NCBI GenBank assembly: GCA_002748265.1
Contig: PDRY01000012.1
Span: 186,001 to 250,000, forward strand
Length of the DNA: 64,000 nt
Reading direction: 5' to 3'
Source of the DNA: Rhodobacterales bacterium
Lineage (GTDB): Bacteria > Pseudomonadota > Alphaproteobacteria > Rhodobacterales > Rhodobacteraceae
Shown: positions 34,942 to 43,606 of the stretch, piece by piece
Layout: the number at the start of each line of letters is the position of its first letter
How positions within the stretch are numbered: the first letter of the stretch is position 1
Position numbers and translations under genes: made by a program
Notes under the pieces: model-generated
Seen by the model: the letters and a program-made list of their open reading frames with translations, nothing else
Database searches by the model: none
What the model was told of the DNA's origin: nothing

Positions 34942-36051
34942 TTACTGCGTCATCACCCGGATCACCGCCACCCCGCGATGGGGGTTAAGCCGACCGTCAT
35001 CCCAAACCGGGCGATACCCCGGAGGCGGCCCCGACGCGATCCGGCGCTTTTCGATCGGCGCCGCATAGGGCTGCGGCGCGCCTGGGATCAGGTTCGACTG
35101 CTGACCAATGAACCCAGTTGAGGGAGACTGGCTCTGCGGCGCGCAGCGGATCGTGCGCCCATCGCCGGTCACGTAGAAGCCCTGCCCCGACATGATGGCC
35201 TGAAGACAGCTCGACGCACGCAGGGCAGACGGTCGCACCGCCGGAGCCGTTGCACGGGGCATGGCCGGGACCGGCGCAATCCCCGCAGCAGGCGGCGTCG
35301 TGACCCGAACGGGCGCAGCAACCCGCGCCGGAGCCGCGACAGCACTGCGGCCAGACACCACCGGCGTGATCGGTTCGGTCTGAGGACCGCAGCGCACGGC
35401 CCGCGCGCCGTTTCCGGACCGGCCAAAGGCGCCAGAGGCAATGGCAGTCAGACAGGCACTGGCGTTGACGCTGCTGCCCGTATTGACGGTGCTGGGCTGC
35501 ACCGTAGCAGCAACCCGCTCCACGACCGCGTCACCGCAATCGAGCGGTTTGCCCGTGGCGCGCGAGATCAAATGAGGCTGCACGCCAGTGCGACCGGCGC
35601 AGGCCTCTGCGCGAGTCATGGTCTGGGGCTTGGGAGGCTCCACCACGCGCGGCGCGACCGGCAGGACCGACGCCGCCGCAATCGGCGCCCGCGCAACCCG
35701 AACGGGCGCCGGGGGCTGTGAAGCCTGCGCGGCCCGCGTCTGTGGCTGCGTTTGCGGCACGGGAGCGGGGGTCGGAGTGGGGGTAAGCTCGGGCGCAGCC
35801 GCCGGAAGGCTGGGCTGGAAGCCGCAAAGAAGATCTCTCGACCGGCTCACGCGAGGGATCCAGTTGACCACACCCGCAACGCCTGCCCGCACAAACGCGC
35901 ATCCTTTACTGTCCACGTATTGCGCTGCCGTGTAGCTCGATGGGGGGTATTCCGCCGGTTGCGGGGCATCGGAGAGCGATTGCGCGCCCGCTGCCGTTGA
36001 AACCAAACCAAAACACCCCACCGCCGCCATCTGGCGCCAGATCGTCTTCAT
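34942..36051 (-). CDS. Exported proline-rich protein with Cys-pair repeats (SPOR-protein N-part like)
   Basis: 369 residues with a signal peptide (MKTIWRQMAAVGCFGLVSTAAGA). The mature start YTAAQYVDSKGCAFVRAGVAGVVNWIPRVSRSRDLLCGFQPSL resembles the conserved N-terminal region of Rhodobacterales SPOR-domain proteins, but no SPOR domain follows. A Pro/Ala-rich linker leads to two internal repeats at residues 198-226 and 279-308, of the form ASxCLxAIxSG...RCxPQ, with a weaker Cys pair at 151-172. It is probably periplasmic or envelope-associated. It is downstream of upp on the same strand but separated by a 99-base gap. Confidence 0.68.
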   Translation of the reverse strand: MKTIWRQMAAVGCFGLVSTAAGAQSLSDAPQPAEYPPSSYTAAQYVDSKGCAFVRAGVAGVVNWIPRVSRSRDLLCGFQPSLPAAAPELTPTPTPAPVPQTQPQTRAAQASQPPAPVRVARAPIAAASVLPVAPRVVEPPKPQTMTRAEACAGRTGVQPHLISRATGKPLDCGDAVVERVAATVQPSTVNTGSSVNASACLTAIASGAFGRSGNGARAVRCGPQTEPITPVVSGRSAVAAPARVAAPVRVTTPPAAGIAPVPAMPRATAPAVRPSALRASSCLQAIMSGQGFYVTGDGRTIRCAPQSQSPSTGFIGQQSNLIPGAPQPYAAPIEKRRIASGPPPGYRPVWDDGRLNPHRGVAVIRVMTQ

Positions 36052-36150
36052 GTCGATACCCCCACAATATCTGGTGGGAGCATGCCGCAGGAGACCCATC
36101 AAGTAAAGCGCAATCCCTTGGAATCGGGCGATATGTCGCCTCTATAGGGC
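36052..36150. promoter_or_regulatory. Gap with small dyads downstream of upp
   Basis: GGCGA-TATG-TCGCC (36127-36140) and an ATAGGCCCTAT palindrome (36145-36155) lie near the upp end, and a CCCAC/GTGGG hairpin lies closer to the next gene. They may mark the end of the nucleoside operon; no T-run was seen. Confidence 0.35.
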
Positions 36151-36789
36151 CTATTTCGTGCCAAACATCCGATCCCCGGCATCACCAAGGCCGGGCGTGA
36201 TGTAGCCGCTTTCGGTCAGCCTGTCGTCCACAGCGGCGGTCACGATCGGCACATCGGGGTGGGCCTCCGCCATCCGGGCAAGCCCTTCAGGCGCCGCCAG
36301 AAGGCACAGGAACCGAACATCCCGCGCGCCGTGCTGCTTGATCAGATCAATCGCCGCAGCGGAGGAGTTCCCCGTCGCCAACATGGGATCGACAGCAATC
36401 ACGGGCCGGTCTTCCAGATCTTCCGGCAGCTTGCAGTAATACTGCACCGGCTGGAGCGTTTCTTCATCGCGGTAGAGCCCAACAAAGCCGACGCGGGCAG
36501 AGGGGATCAGCTCCAGAACGCCGTCCAGCAGCCCGTTCCCAGCCCGCAGGATCGACACGAGCGCCAGCTTCTTGCCTGCCAGCACGGGCGCGTCCATCTC
36601 GGTCAGGGGCGTGTCGATCCGGGACGTCGTCAGCGGCAGATCGCGCGTAACCTCATAGGCCAGCAACTGACTGATTTCGCGCAAGAGCCGCCGGAACCCG
36701 GCGGTCGAGGTCGCCTTGTCGCGCATCAAGGTCAGCTTGTGCTGGACCAGCGGGTGGGTGACGTGAGTCAGGTTCGGGTGCAGGCTCAT
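36151..36789 (-). CDS. upp: Uracil phosphoribosyltransferase
   Basis: 212-residue salvage enzyme making UMP from uracil and PRPP. The PRPP-binding motif [21 protein letters not shown] (about 131-151), the N-terminal [18 protein letters not shown] and the uracil-binding C-terminal [17 protein letters not shown] are clear. It is the last gene of the cdd-deoA-deoB-add-upp operon; its start overlaps the add stop by 4 bases (ATGA). Uracil comes from uridine breakdown by other enzymes not seen here. Confidence 0.97.
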   Translation of the reverse strand: MSLHPNLTHVTHPLVQHKLTLMRDKATSTAGFRRLLREISQLLAYEVTRDLPLTTSRIDTPLTEMDAPVLAGKKLALVSILRAGNGLLDGVLELIPSARVGFVGLYRDEETLQPVQYYCKLPEDLEDRPVIAVDPMLATGNSSAAAIDLIKQHGARDVRFLCLLAAPEGLARMAEAHPDVPIVTAAVDDRLTESGYITPGLGDAGDRMFGTK

Positions 36790-37766
36790 GGCGTGGGCTC
36801 CAGTCGTTTCGCGATCTTGTCCTTGGTCGCGTCATCGCAAAAAGCGGCGTCGAGCGCAGCCCCATTCAACGCGGCAAAATCACCTTCGTCCCAGCCGAAG
36901 GTGGCCGCCAGGCGCTCCGCTTCGCGCGGCATGGTCGTGTGGAAGAACGGCGGATCGTCCGTGGAGACCGAAACCGGCACCCCCGCATCGCGCAGTCGGG
37001 CAATCGGGTGCGTGCCCCAGCCCGAGACCGCGCCAAGCACCACGTTGGATCCGGGGCAGACCTCCAGATGGATGCCTTCGCGGGCCAGGCGCGCCATGAG
37101 CTCGCGATCTTCGGCCGCACCGATGCCGTGGCCGATCCGTTCGGGCGCCAATTGATCCAGGGTTTCGCACACCATCGCTGCGCCTCCCCATTCACCGGCG
37201 TGGCAGGTGATCCGTAGCCCCGCCTCGCGCGCGCAGTCGAAGGCCCAGGCGAAATCGCCCGGCGCGTGCATCAGCTCGGCCCCGCCCATGCCCCAGCCTG
37301 TCACGAAGCCCCCCGCTGTTTCCGCCGCGCAGCGCGCTGCCTGCTTGGCCTGTTCACCGCCAAAATGACGGATGCAGGTGGGGATCGTGCGATGAATGAT
37401 GCCGAAATCGCGCTCCGCCTCGGCGCTCGCCTCTTCAATCGCAGCGAGGTAATCGCGCCAGTCCGCGACCTGTGCGCCCCCGCAGAAATCCGGGCTGGTG
37501 AAGCTTTCGGTGTAGAGTATCCCATGCTCCGCGCTGCGCTCCAGCACAGCGCGCGTGAGGCGATAGAAATCCTGTGGGGTCTGAAGGACCTCGCAGGCCT
37601 GCTCGTAGGCTTTCAGAAAGTGATCGAACCCGGCAAACACATAATTTCCGGCATCATCGAACAACCCTGTCAAATCCACATGCTTCTCATGGGCGAGCTG
37701 CCGGATGAACTCCGGCGGAGCCGCCCCTTCCAGATGCAGGTGGAGCTCGACCTTGAGCGCGGTCAT
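36786..37766 (-). CDS. add: Adenosine deaminase
   Basis: Zinc-dependent TIM-barrel enzyme of 326 residues, converting adenosine to inosine. It starts [15 protein letters not shown], with metal ligands His in ELHLHLEG, His in TCHAGEWG (about 190), the catalytic Glu in that motif, His in RIGHG (about 212) and the Asp pair in STDDPPFF (about 272). The ATG at 37766 overlaps the deoB stop (ATGA), so translation is coupled. Some members of the family prefer adenine or other purines, but the operon context supports adenosine. Confidence 0.93.
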   Translation of the reverse strand: MTALKVELHLHLEGAAPPEFIRQLAHEKHVDLTGLFDDAGNYVFAGFDHFLKAYEQACEVLQTPQDFYRLTRAVLERSAEHGILYTESFTSPDFCGGAQVADWRDYLAAIEEASAEAERDFGIIHRTIPTCIRHFGGEQAKQAARCAAETAGGFVTGWGMGGAELMHAPGDFAWAFDCAREAGLRITCHAGEWGGAAMVCETLDQLAPERIGHGIGAAEDRELMARLAREGIHLEVCPGSNVVLGAVSGWGTHPIARLRDAGVPVSVSTDDPPFFHTTMPREAERLAATFGWDEGDFAALNGAALDAAFCDDATKDKIAKRLEPTP

Positions 37767-38974
37767 AGCAGCGGCTTTCCCGGCCCCTGTGGCGGGATAC
37801 CCAGCCACGCCGCAACCGTGGCCGCCACATCGACAAAGTCGATGACACCGAGATCACGTGCCCCTGCGCCATGGATCAGCACCGGCACCCGTTCACGGGT
37901 GTGATCCGTGCCGACCCAGGTCGGGTCATTCCCATGATCGGCAGTGATGACGATCAGATCCCCTTCGCGGGCTGCGCCGATCAGCTTGCCCAGCTCGGCG
38001 TCGAACCACTCCAAGTGGCGCGCATAGCCCGACACGTCGCGGCGGTGACCGTAAAGGCTGTCGAACTCGACCAGGTTGGCAAAGGTGAGGCTGCCCTCCT
38101 CCGCGGTCTGGATCAGATCGTGCAGCGCGGCCATCAGGTCGCGATCGGGGCCTTTGACCTTCGTGTGGATCCCACGCATGGAGAAGATGTCCGCGATCTT
38201 GCCGACCGAATGGACCTTGCGGCCCGCATCAAATGCCCAATCGCAAAGCGTTGGTTTTGGCGGCTCTACGGCAAAATCGTGACGGTTGGTGGTTCGCGTC
38301 CATCCCTGCTGCGCATCTCCGACGAAGGGCCGGGCAATCACCCGCCCCACGCGCATCGCGTGAAGCATCGGCGCAAGCGCCTCGCAGAGCGCAAGCAGCC
38401 GGTCCAGCCCAAAATGCTCCTCGTGGGCGGCGATCTGAAGCACGCTGTCCGCAGAGGTGTAGACAATCGGCCAGCCGGTCTCGATATGGCGGAGGGCCTG
38501 CTCTTCGATGATCTGCGTGCCCGAGGCATGGCAATTGCCCAAAATGCCGTCTGTGCCCGCCTTGGCGCAGATTTCCGCGACCAGATCGGCCGGGAAACTG
38601 GGCACCGTGTCGGGGAACACATGCCAATCCCATTCGAGCGGAACACCAGTCAGCTCCCAGTGGCCTGTTGGCGTGTCTTTGCCCGCGCTATGTTCCGTCG
38701 CAGCCGCAAACGCGCCGGTCGGTGCCGCCTCCAGCCCCGGAGCAGCTTCGCCGGACGCGGCACGGATTGCGGCGCCCATGCCAAGCGCGTCCATCACAGG
38801 GATCCGCAACGGGCCGGATCGCCCCTCCTCGGCCCGCCCTTCGGCGCAGGCCTGGGCGATGTGGGCCACGGTATTGGCGCCGGTATCGGGATGATCGCCG
38901 TTGAAGAACCGCTCGGCGTCCGGCGCCCCTCCGATTCCGACACTGTCGATCACGATCAAGAAAGCACGCGACAT
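37763..38974 (-). CDS. deoB: Phosphopentomutase
   Basis: 403-residue manganese enzyme of the alkaline phosphatase superfamily that interconverts ribose/deoxyribose 1- and 5-phosphates from nucleoside phosphorolysis. MSRAFLIVIDSVGIGGAPDAERF opens with the metal-binding Asp; the phosphorylated Thr lies in DTPTGHWE (about 99-106); VITADHGNDPTW and TDHTRERVPVL supply the C-terminal metal ligands. It is the third gene of the salvage operon; its stop overlaps the add start. Confidence 0.97.
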   Translation of the reverse strand: MSRAFLIVIDSVGIGGAPDAERFFNGDHPDTGANTVAHIAQACAEGRAEEGRSGPLRIPVMDALGMGAAIRAASGEAAPGLEAAPTGAFAAATEHSAGKDTPTGHWELTGVPLEWDWHVFPDTVPSFPADLVAEICAKAGTDGILGNCHASGTQIIEEQALRHIETGWPIVYTSADSVLQIAAHEEHFGLDRLLALCEALAPMLHAMRVGRVIARPFVGDAQQGWTRTTNRHDFAVEPPKPTLCDWAFDAGRKVHSVGKIADIFSMRGIHTKVKGPDRDLMAALHDLIQTAEEGSLTFANLVEFDSLYGHRRDVSGYARHLEWFDAELGKLIGAAREGDLIVITADHGNDPTWVGTDHTRERVPVLIHGAGARDLGVIDFVDVAATVAAWLGIPPQGPGKPLL

Positions 38975-38984
38975 CGGGCGCTCC

Positions 38985-40271
38985 TTATATTTTATGCAAA
39001 ATCAGCGGAGACGGGCTCACCGAGCCCTCTTCGATCACGATGGCGCCGCGCACCGCTCGGGCCGCCGCCTGGGCACTATCTTCGCCGCCCGCATGCACGG
39101 TGGCAAGCGGATCGCCTTTGCGAACCGTCGCCCCCAGCGGGATCACGCCGGACAGGCCGACAGCCGGGTCGATCTTGTCGGTTTCCACCCGGCGTCCGCC
39201 CCCCAAAGCGACCACGGCCAGACCAAGAGCCTCTCCGTCGATGGCGGTGACGACCCCGTCGCGCGGCGCGGGCACATCGCCCACCACTGGCGCGACCGGC
39301 AGGTGGGTGCGCCAATCCTGCGCCATGTCGGGCGGGCCGCCAAGCGCGTGGATCATGCGGGCGAAAATCTCCATGGCCTGACCGGACGCGAGCACCTGTT
39401 CGGCGCGCGCCGGGTCCAGATCGGCCTGCTCCAACGCGGCACGGCACAGATCCAGCGTCAGATCGCGCATCCGATCGGCACCCGGCTCCCCGGCCAGCAC
39501 CTCCATGCACACGGCCACTTCGAGCGCGTTGCCCAAGGCAGGCGCGAGCGGCTGACTCATATCCGTGATCAGCGCCGATGTCCGACAACCCGCGCCATTG
39601 GCGGTGTCGCACAGCGCCCGCGCCAGGGCGAGCGCGTCTTCTTCGGTCTTCATAAAGGCGCCCGATCCGCATTTGACGTCCAGCACCAGACCTTCGAGCC
39701 CGGCGGCCAGCTTCTTGGACAGGATCGACGCGGTGATCAGGTCGATGCTCTCGACCGTGCCCGACACATCGCGCACGGCATAGAGCCGCCGGTCCGCCGG
39801 AGCCATGTCGCCCGAGGCCGACACGATGGCACAGCCCAGATCCCGCACCATACTGCGGAACCGCCGTTCGCTGACCTGGGTCACAACGCCGGGGATCGCC
39901 TCAAGCTTGTCCAGCGTGCCGCCCGTATGCCCCAGCCCCCGGCCCGAGATCATCGGCACATAGGCGCCGCAGGCCGCCAGAATCGGCGCGAGGATCAGCG
40001 ATGTGCAATCCCCGACCCCGCCCGTCGAATGTTTGTCGATCACCGGGCCGGGCAGATCCCAATCGAGCACCTTGCCGGAATCGCGCATGGATTCGGTGAG
40101 CGCAACGCGCCCCTCATCTCCCAGCCCGCGCAAGCACACGCCCATGGCAAAGGCCCCGGCCTGCGCGTCGGATACGGTGCCGTCAGCCAGACCGGCGGCA
40201 AAGGCCCTGAGGTCATTTGGGTCGGGACGTTCGCCCTTACGCAGGGCGCCCAGTAGGACACGCGGCTCCAT
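38985..40271 (-). CDS. deoA: Thymidine phosphorylase
   Basis: 428 residues. It splits thymidine and related pyrimidine deoxynucleosides with phosphate. The signature SGRGLGHTGGTLDKLE (about 104-119) and the phosphate-binding KHSTGGVGD (about 80) are present, with KCGSGAFMKT farther on; the C-terminal domain has the PYNP-type fold. It starts 3 bases after the cdd stop. The products feed phosphopentomutase next in the operon. Confidence 0.97.
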   Translation of the reverse strand: MEPRVLLGALRKGERPDPNDLRAFAAGLADGTVSDAQAGAFAMGVCLRGLGDEGRVALTESMRDSGKVLDWDLPGPVIDKHSTGGVGDCTSLILAPILAACGAYVPMISGRGLGHTGGTLDKLEAIPGVVTQVSERRFRSMVRDLGCAIVSASGDMAPADRRLYAVRDVSGTVESIDLITASILSKKLAAGLEGLVLDVKCGSGAFMKTEEDALALARALCDTANGAGCRTSALITDMSQPLAPALGNALEVAVCMEVLAGEPGADRMRDLTLDLCRAALEQADLDPARAEQVLASGQAMEIFARMIHALGGPPDMAQDWRTHLPVAPVVGDVPAPRDGVVTAIDGEALGLAVVALGGGRRVETDKIDPAVGLSGVIPLGATVRKGDPLATVHAGGEDSAQAAARAVRGAIVIEEGSVSPSPLILHKI

Positions 40272-40274
40272 CGT

Positions 40275-40670
40275 TCAGGTCTCCATGTGCTGCGCGGAGA
40301 AGGCGCCGGGCAGAAGCGCGCCGATGGTCGTGGAGAGCCGCTTGCCCCCCGTGGTGGCCAGCGTTACCGGCGTATCCGCGGCTCCGAACTCGGCCAGCTT
40401 TTGCCGGCAGCCACCGCAGGGGGGCACCGGTTCGGGGCTGTCGGCGATCACGGCGACTTCGGTCAGGCGGGTCTCTCCGCTCGCCACCATGGCGGCGATC
40501 GCCCCGGCCTCGGCGCAGGTGCCTTCCGGGTAGGCGACGTTTTCCACGTTGCAGCCCCGGTGCACCGCGCCAGAAGCCCCGCGCACGGCGGCCCCGACGG
40601 CAAAATTCGAATAGGGCGCATAGGCGTTCTCACGCACTGCTTGCGCCGCCTCCATCAGGTCATCCGACAT
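40275..40670 (-). CDS. cdd: Cytidine deaminase
   Basis: 131-residue homotetrameric-type zinc deaminase turning cytidine and deoxycytidine to uridine forms. Zinc and catalytic residues are in GCNVENVAYPEGTCAEAGAI (the CAE motif) and PCGGCRQKLAEF (PCxxC). The N-terminal AYAPYSNFAVGAAV is the substrate site. The start at 40670 is set by a strong GGAGGA ribosome binding site. It is the first gene of the nucleoside operon, divergent from maeB. Confidence 0.97.
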   Translation of the reverse strand: MSDDLMEAAQAVRENAYAPYSNFAVGAAVRGASGAVHRGCNVENVAYPEGTCAEAGAIAAMVASGETRLTEVAVIADSPEPVPPCGGCRQKLAEFGAADTPVTLATTGGKRLSTTIGALLPGAFSAQHMET

Positions 40671-40794
40671 CGCTTCCTCCGATCTGGGTGCGGGGAGTGT
40701 GCGGCGCGCAGAGATCACGCGCAAGGGGCGCCCTTCGTCTTCCGGTCGCCACAAATGGGCGCTAACGTAGCGGCAAAGCCTCACGGAGAATAAG

Positions 40795-43077
40795 ATGAGT
40801 GAAGACGGTCCCCAGGACAGCCCGCTGAGCGCGCCGCTCTACTACCACCGCTACCCCAAACCCGGAAAACTTGAGATCCGCGCCACCAAGCCTTTGGCCA
40901 ACGGGCGTGATCTGGCGCGCGCCTATTCGCCGGGTGTGGCGGAGGCCTGCGAAGAGATCGTCAAGGATGACGGCGCCGCCCGCGACTATACCGCGCGGGG
41001 TAACCTGGTGGGCGTGGTCACCAACGGCTCGGCCGTGCTGGGGCTGGGCAATATCGGCGCGCGGGCGTCGAAGCCGGTGATGGAAGGCAAGGCCGTCCTG
41101 TTCAAGAAATTCGCCAATATCGACTGTTTCGACATCGAACTGGATGAGCCCGACCCGGAAAAGCTGGTGGACATCATCTGCGCGATGGAACCCACCTTCG
41201 GCGCAATCAACCTCGAAGACATCAAGGCGCCCGATTGCTTCATCGTCGAGAAGCTCTGCCGCGAGCGGATGGGCATTCCCGTCTTCCATGACGATCAACA
41301 CGGCACCGCCATCGTTGTCGGCGCAGCCGCCGTCAACGCGTTGAAGCTGGTCGGTAAGAAGCCCGAAGACATCAAGATCGTCTCCACCGGCGGCGGCGCG
41401 GCGGGGATCGCCTGCCTGAACATGCTGCTCAAGCTGGGCGTGAAGCGCGAGAACGTGTGGCTCTGCGACATTGCCGGGCTGGTCTACAAAGGCCGCTCCG
41501 AAGAGATGACACCCCAGAAAGAGGACTACGCCCAGGACAGCGCTCTGCGCACGCTCGATCAGGTGATCGAAGGGGCGGATATGTTCCTTGGCCTGTCGGG
41601 CCCTGGCGTCTTGAAACCCGAGATGGTCGCAAAGATGGTGGAGCGCCCGATCATCTTCGCGCTCGCTAACCCGACGCCTGAGATCATGCCCGACCAGGTG
41701 CGCGAGGTCGCGCCCAAGGCGATCATCGCCACCGGCCGGTCTGACTTTCCGAACCAGGTCAACAACGTGCTGTGTTTCCCGTTCATCTTCCGGGGTGCGC
41801 TCGATGTGGGGGCCACCACGATCAACGACGACATGCAGCTGGGCTGCATCGAAGGCATCGCCGCCCTGGCCCGCGCCACGACAAGCGCCGAAGCCGCCGC
41901 CGCCTATCGCGGGGAGCAGCTGAGCTTTGGGCCCGATTACCTGATCCCCAAGCCGTTCGATCCGCGACTGATGGGGGTGGTGGCCTCAGCCGTGGCCAAG
42001 GCCGCGATGGCCAGCGGCGTGGCCGCGCGGCCTCTGGACAGCCTGGAGGCCTATAAGACGCGGCTGGACGGGTCGGTGTTCAAATCTGCCATGATCATGC
42101 GCCCGGTCTTCGATGCCGCTGCGACAGCCACCCGGCGGATTGTCTTTGCCGAAGGCGAGGACGAACGCGTGCTGCGCGCCGCCCAGGCGATGCACGAGGA
42201 GACCACCGACAACCCGATCCTGATCGGGCGCCCGGACGTCATCGAAGCCCGTTGCGAGCGGGCCGGGCTGACCATCCAGCCTGGGGTCGACGTCGAGATT
42301 GTGAACCCCGAGAACGATCCGCGCTACGTGGATTACTGGCAGGCCTACCACGCCCGCATGTGCCGCAAAGGCGTGACCCCCGATCTAGCCAAGGCGATCT
42401 TGCGCACCAATACCACGGCCATTGCCGCAACGGCGGTGCACCTGGGCCACGCCGACAGCATGATCTGCGGCACCTTCGGGCAGTATCTGTGGCACCTCAA
42501 CTACATCCGTCAGGTTCTGGAAACCGAGGAGCTGCACCCGGAAGGCGCGCTCAGCCTGCTGATCATGGAGGACGGCCCCGTCTGGATCGCGGACACGCAG
42601 GTGCATGTGGACCCGTCCCCGGTTCAGATCGCTTCGACCGTGATGGCCGCCGCGCGCCATGTCCGGCGCTTCGGGGTGGAGCCAAAGATCGCAATCTGCA
42701 GCCACTCGCAGTTTGGCAATCTCAACAGCGCGGGCGCGCACCGCGTGCGCGAGGCGCTTGAGATCCTCGACGCCTCAAAGCGCGACTTCGCCTATGAGGG
42801 CGAGATGCACGTGGATGCCGCCTTCGACCCCGATCTGCGGGAGCGGATGATGCCCGGCGGGCGCCTGAAAGGCCCGGCGAACACGCTGATCTTTGGCTCC
42901 GTCGATACCGCGTCGGCGGTGCGCAATGCGCTGAAATCGAAAGCGGGCGGGCTCGAAGTCGGGCCGATCCTGATGGGGATGGGCAACCGCGCCCATATCG
43001 TGACGCCCTCCATCACGGCGCGGGGGCTTTTGAACATCTCCGCGCTCGCCGGAACGCCGGTGGCGCATTACGGTTAG
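40795..43077 (+). CDS. maeB: NADP-dependent malic enzyme (with phosphotransacetylase-like domain)
   Basis: 760-residue large-form malic enzyme, decarboxylating malate to pyruvate with NADP. The malic N-terminal and NAD-binding parts cover about 1-425 ([61 protein letters not shown]). A C-terminal phosphotransacetylase-like domain (about 430-760) binds acetyl-CoA in related enzymes as a regulator, and carries no separate known activity. The start follows GGAGAA. It can feed pyruvate and NADPH during growth on C2-C3 substrates. Confidence 0.95.
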   Translation: MSEDGPQDSPLSAPLYYHRYPKPGKLEIRATKPLANGRDLARAYSPGVAEACEEIVKDDGAARDYTARGNLVGVVTNGSAVLGLGNIGARASKPVMEGKAVLFKKFANIDCFDIELDEPDPEKLVDIICAMEPTFGAINLEDIKAPDCFIVEKLCRERMGIPVFHDDQHGTAIVVGAAAVNALKLVGKKPEDIKIVSTGGGAAGIACLNMLLKLGVKRENVWLCDIAGLVYKGRSEEMTPQKEDYAQDSALRTLDQVIEGADMFLGLSGPGVLKPEMVAKMVERPIIFALANPTPEIMPDQVREVAPKAIIATGRSDFPNQVNNVLCFPFIFRGALDVGATTINDDMQLGCIEGIAALARATTSAEAAAAYRGEQLSFGPDYLIPKPFDPRLMGVVASAVAKAAMASGVAARPLDSLEAYKTRLDGSVFKSAMIMRPVFDAAATATRRIVFAEGEDERVLRAAQAMHEETTDNPILIGRPDVIEARCERAGLTIQPGVDVEIVNPENDPRYVDYWQAYHARMCRKGVTPDLAKAILRTNTTAIAATAVHLGHADSMICGTFGQYLWHLNYIRQVLETEELHPEGALSLLIMEDGPVWIADTQVHVDPSPVQIASTVMAAARHVRRFGVEPKIAICSHSQFGNLNSAGAHRVREALEILDASKRDFAYEGEMHVDAAFDPDLRERMMPGGRLKGPANTLIFGSVDTASAVRNALKSKAGGLEVGPILMGMGNRAHIVTPSITARGLLNISALAGTPVAHYG

Positions 43078-43116
43078 GCTCTGGTCCTTGGCGATGGGCG
43101 GGTCTAGAATCCGCCC

Positions 43117-43497
43117 ATGAGTCACCAACACCCCAAGGGCCTGTGGGTCCGCGTTCACGACCGGGAAAGCGCGCTCTATACCGTGCGCGGCTCCGGTTTC
43201 CCGTTCTTCCTGATCGGCTTTCTGGGCCTGATCGCGGCGCTGATGATCGCCGGGCCCGACACGGCCCTGCGCGCGGGCGTGATCGCGCTCGCCTCGCTCG
43301 GGCTTATGGGGCTGGGCTATGCCCTGCGCTCTGGCGTCGGGCACCCCGCGCTGATCCCCGCCGTTTGGGCCATCTTCGCCGCCTTGCTGATCGCGGAGTG
43401 GTCGGCCGCCTCCTCCGCGCTGATGCTGGCGCAAGGCATCGTCGCACTGATCGCGGCATCGGGCGTGCGTGGCTGGCTCTGGCTGCGGCGGCGGTAA
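43117..43497 (+). CDS. Small unknown membrane protein
   Basis: 126 residues with three or four hydrophobic helices (about 28-46, 51-68, 77-95, 98-116). The N-terminus MSHQHPKGLWVRVHDRESALYTVRGSGFP is hydrophilic. No family recognised. It follows maeB by 39 bases on the same strand and precedes prpE by 109 bases, so it may share the maeB transcript. Confidence 0.7.
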   Translation: MSHQHPKGLWVRVHDRESALYTVRGSGFPFFLIGFLGLIAALMIAGPDTALRAGVIALASLGLMGLGYALRSGVGHPALIPAVWAIFAALLIAEWSAASSALMLAQGIVALIAASGVRGWLWLRRR

Positions 43498-43549
43498 GAT
43501 CATCCGCACCATCAGGGTGGCTTTAGCGCCATCATGTCGCAGGTCCCTT

Positions 43550-43589
43550 GCGTCAACCTGACGCGCCGTCATACCCTCTCCTGCAGGAG
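43550..43589 (+). promoter_or_regulatory. Two palindromes upstream of the propionyl-CoA synthetase gene
   Basis: GCGTCA-ACC-TGACGC at 43550-43564 and CTCCTGCAGGAG at 43578-43589, the second just before the AGGGAGG ribosome binding site. The first is a candidate operator; the second could form a hairpin near the ribosome binding site. No TTTGCAAA box was seen here. Confidence 0.4.
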
Positions 43590-43606
43590 CAAGAGGGAGG
43601 CATACC

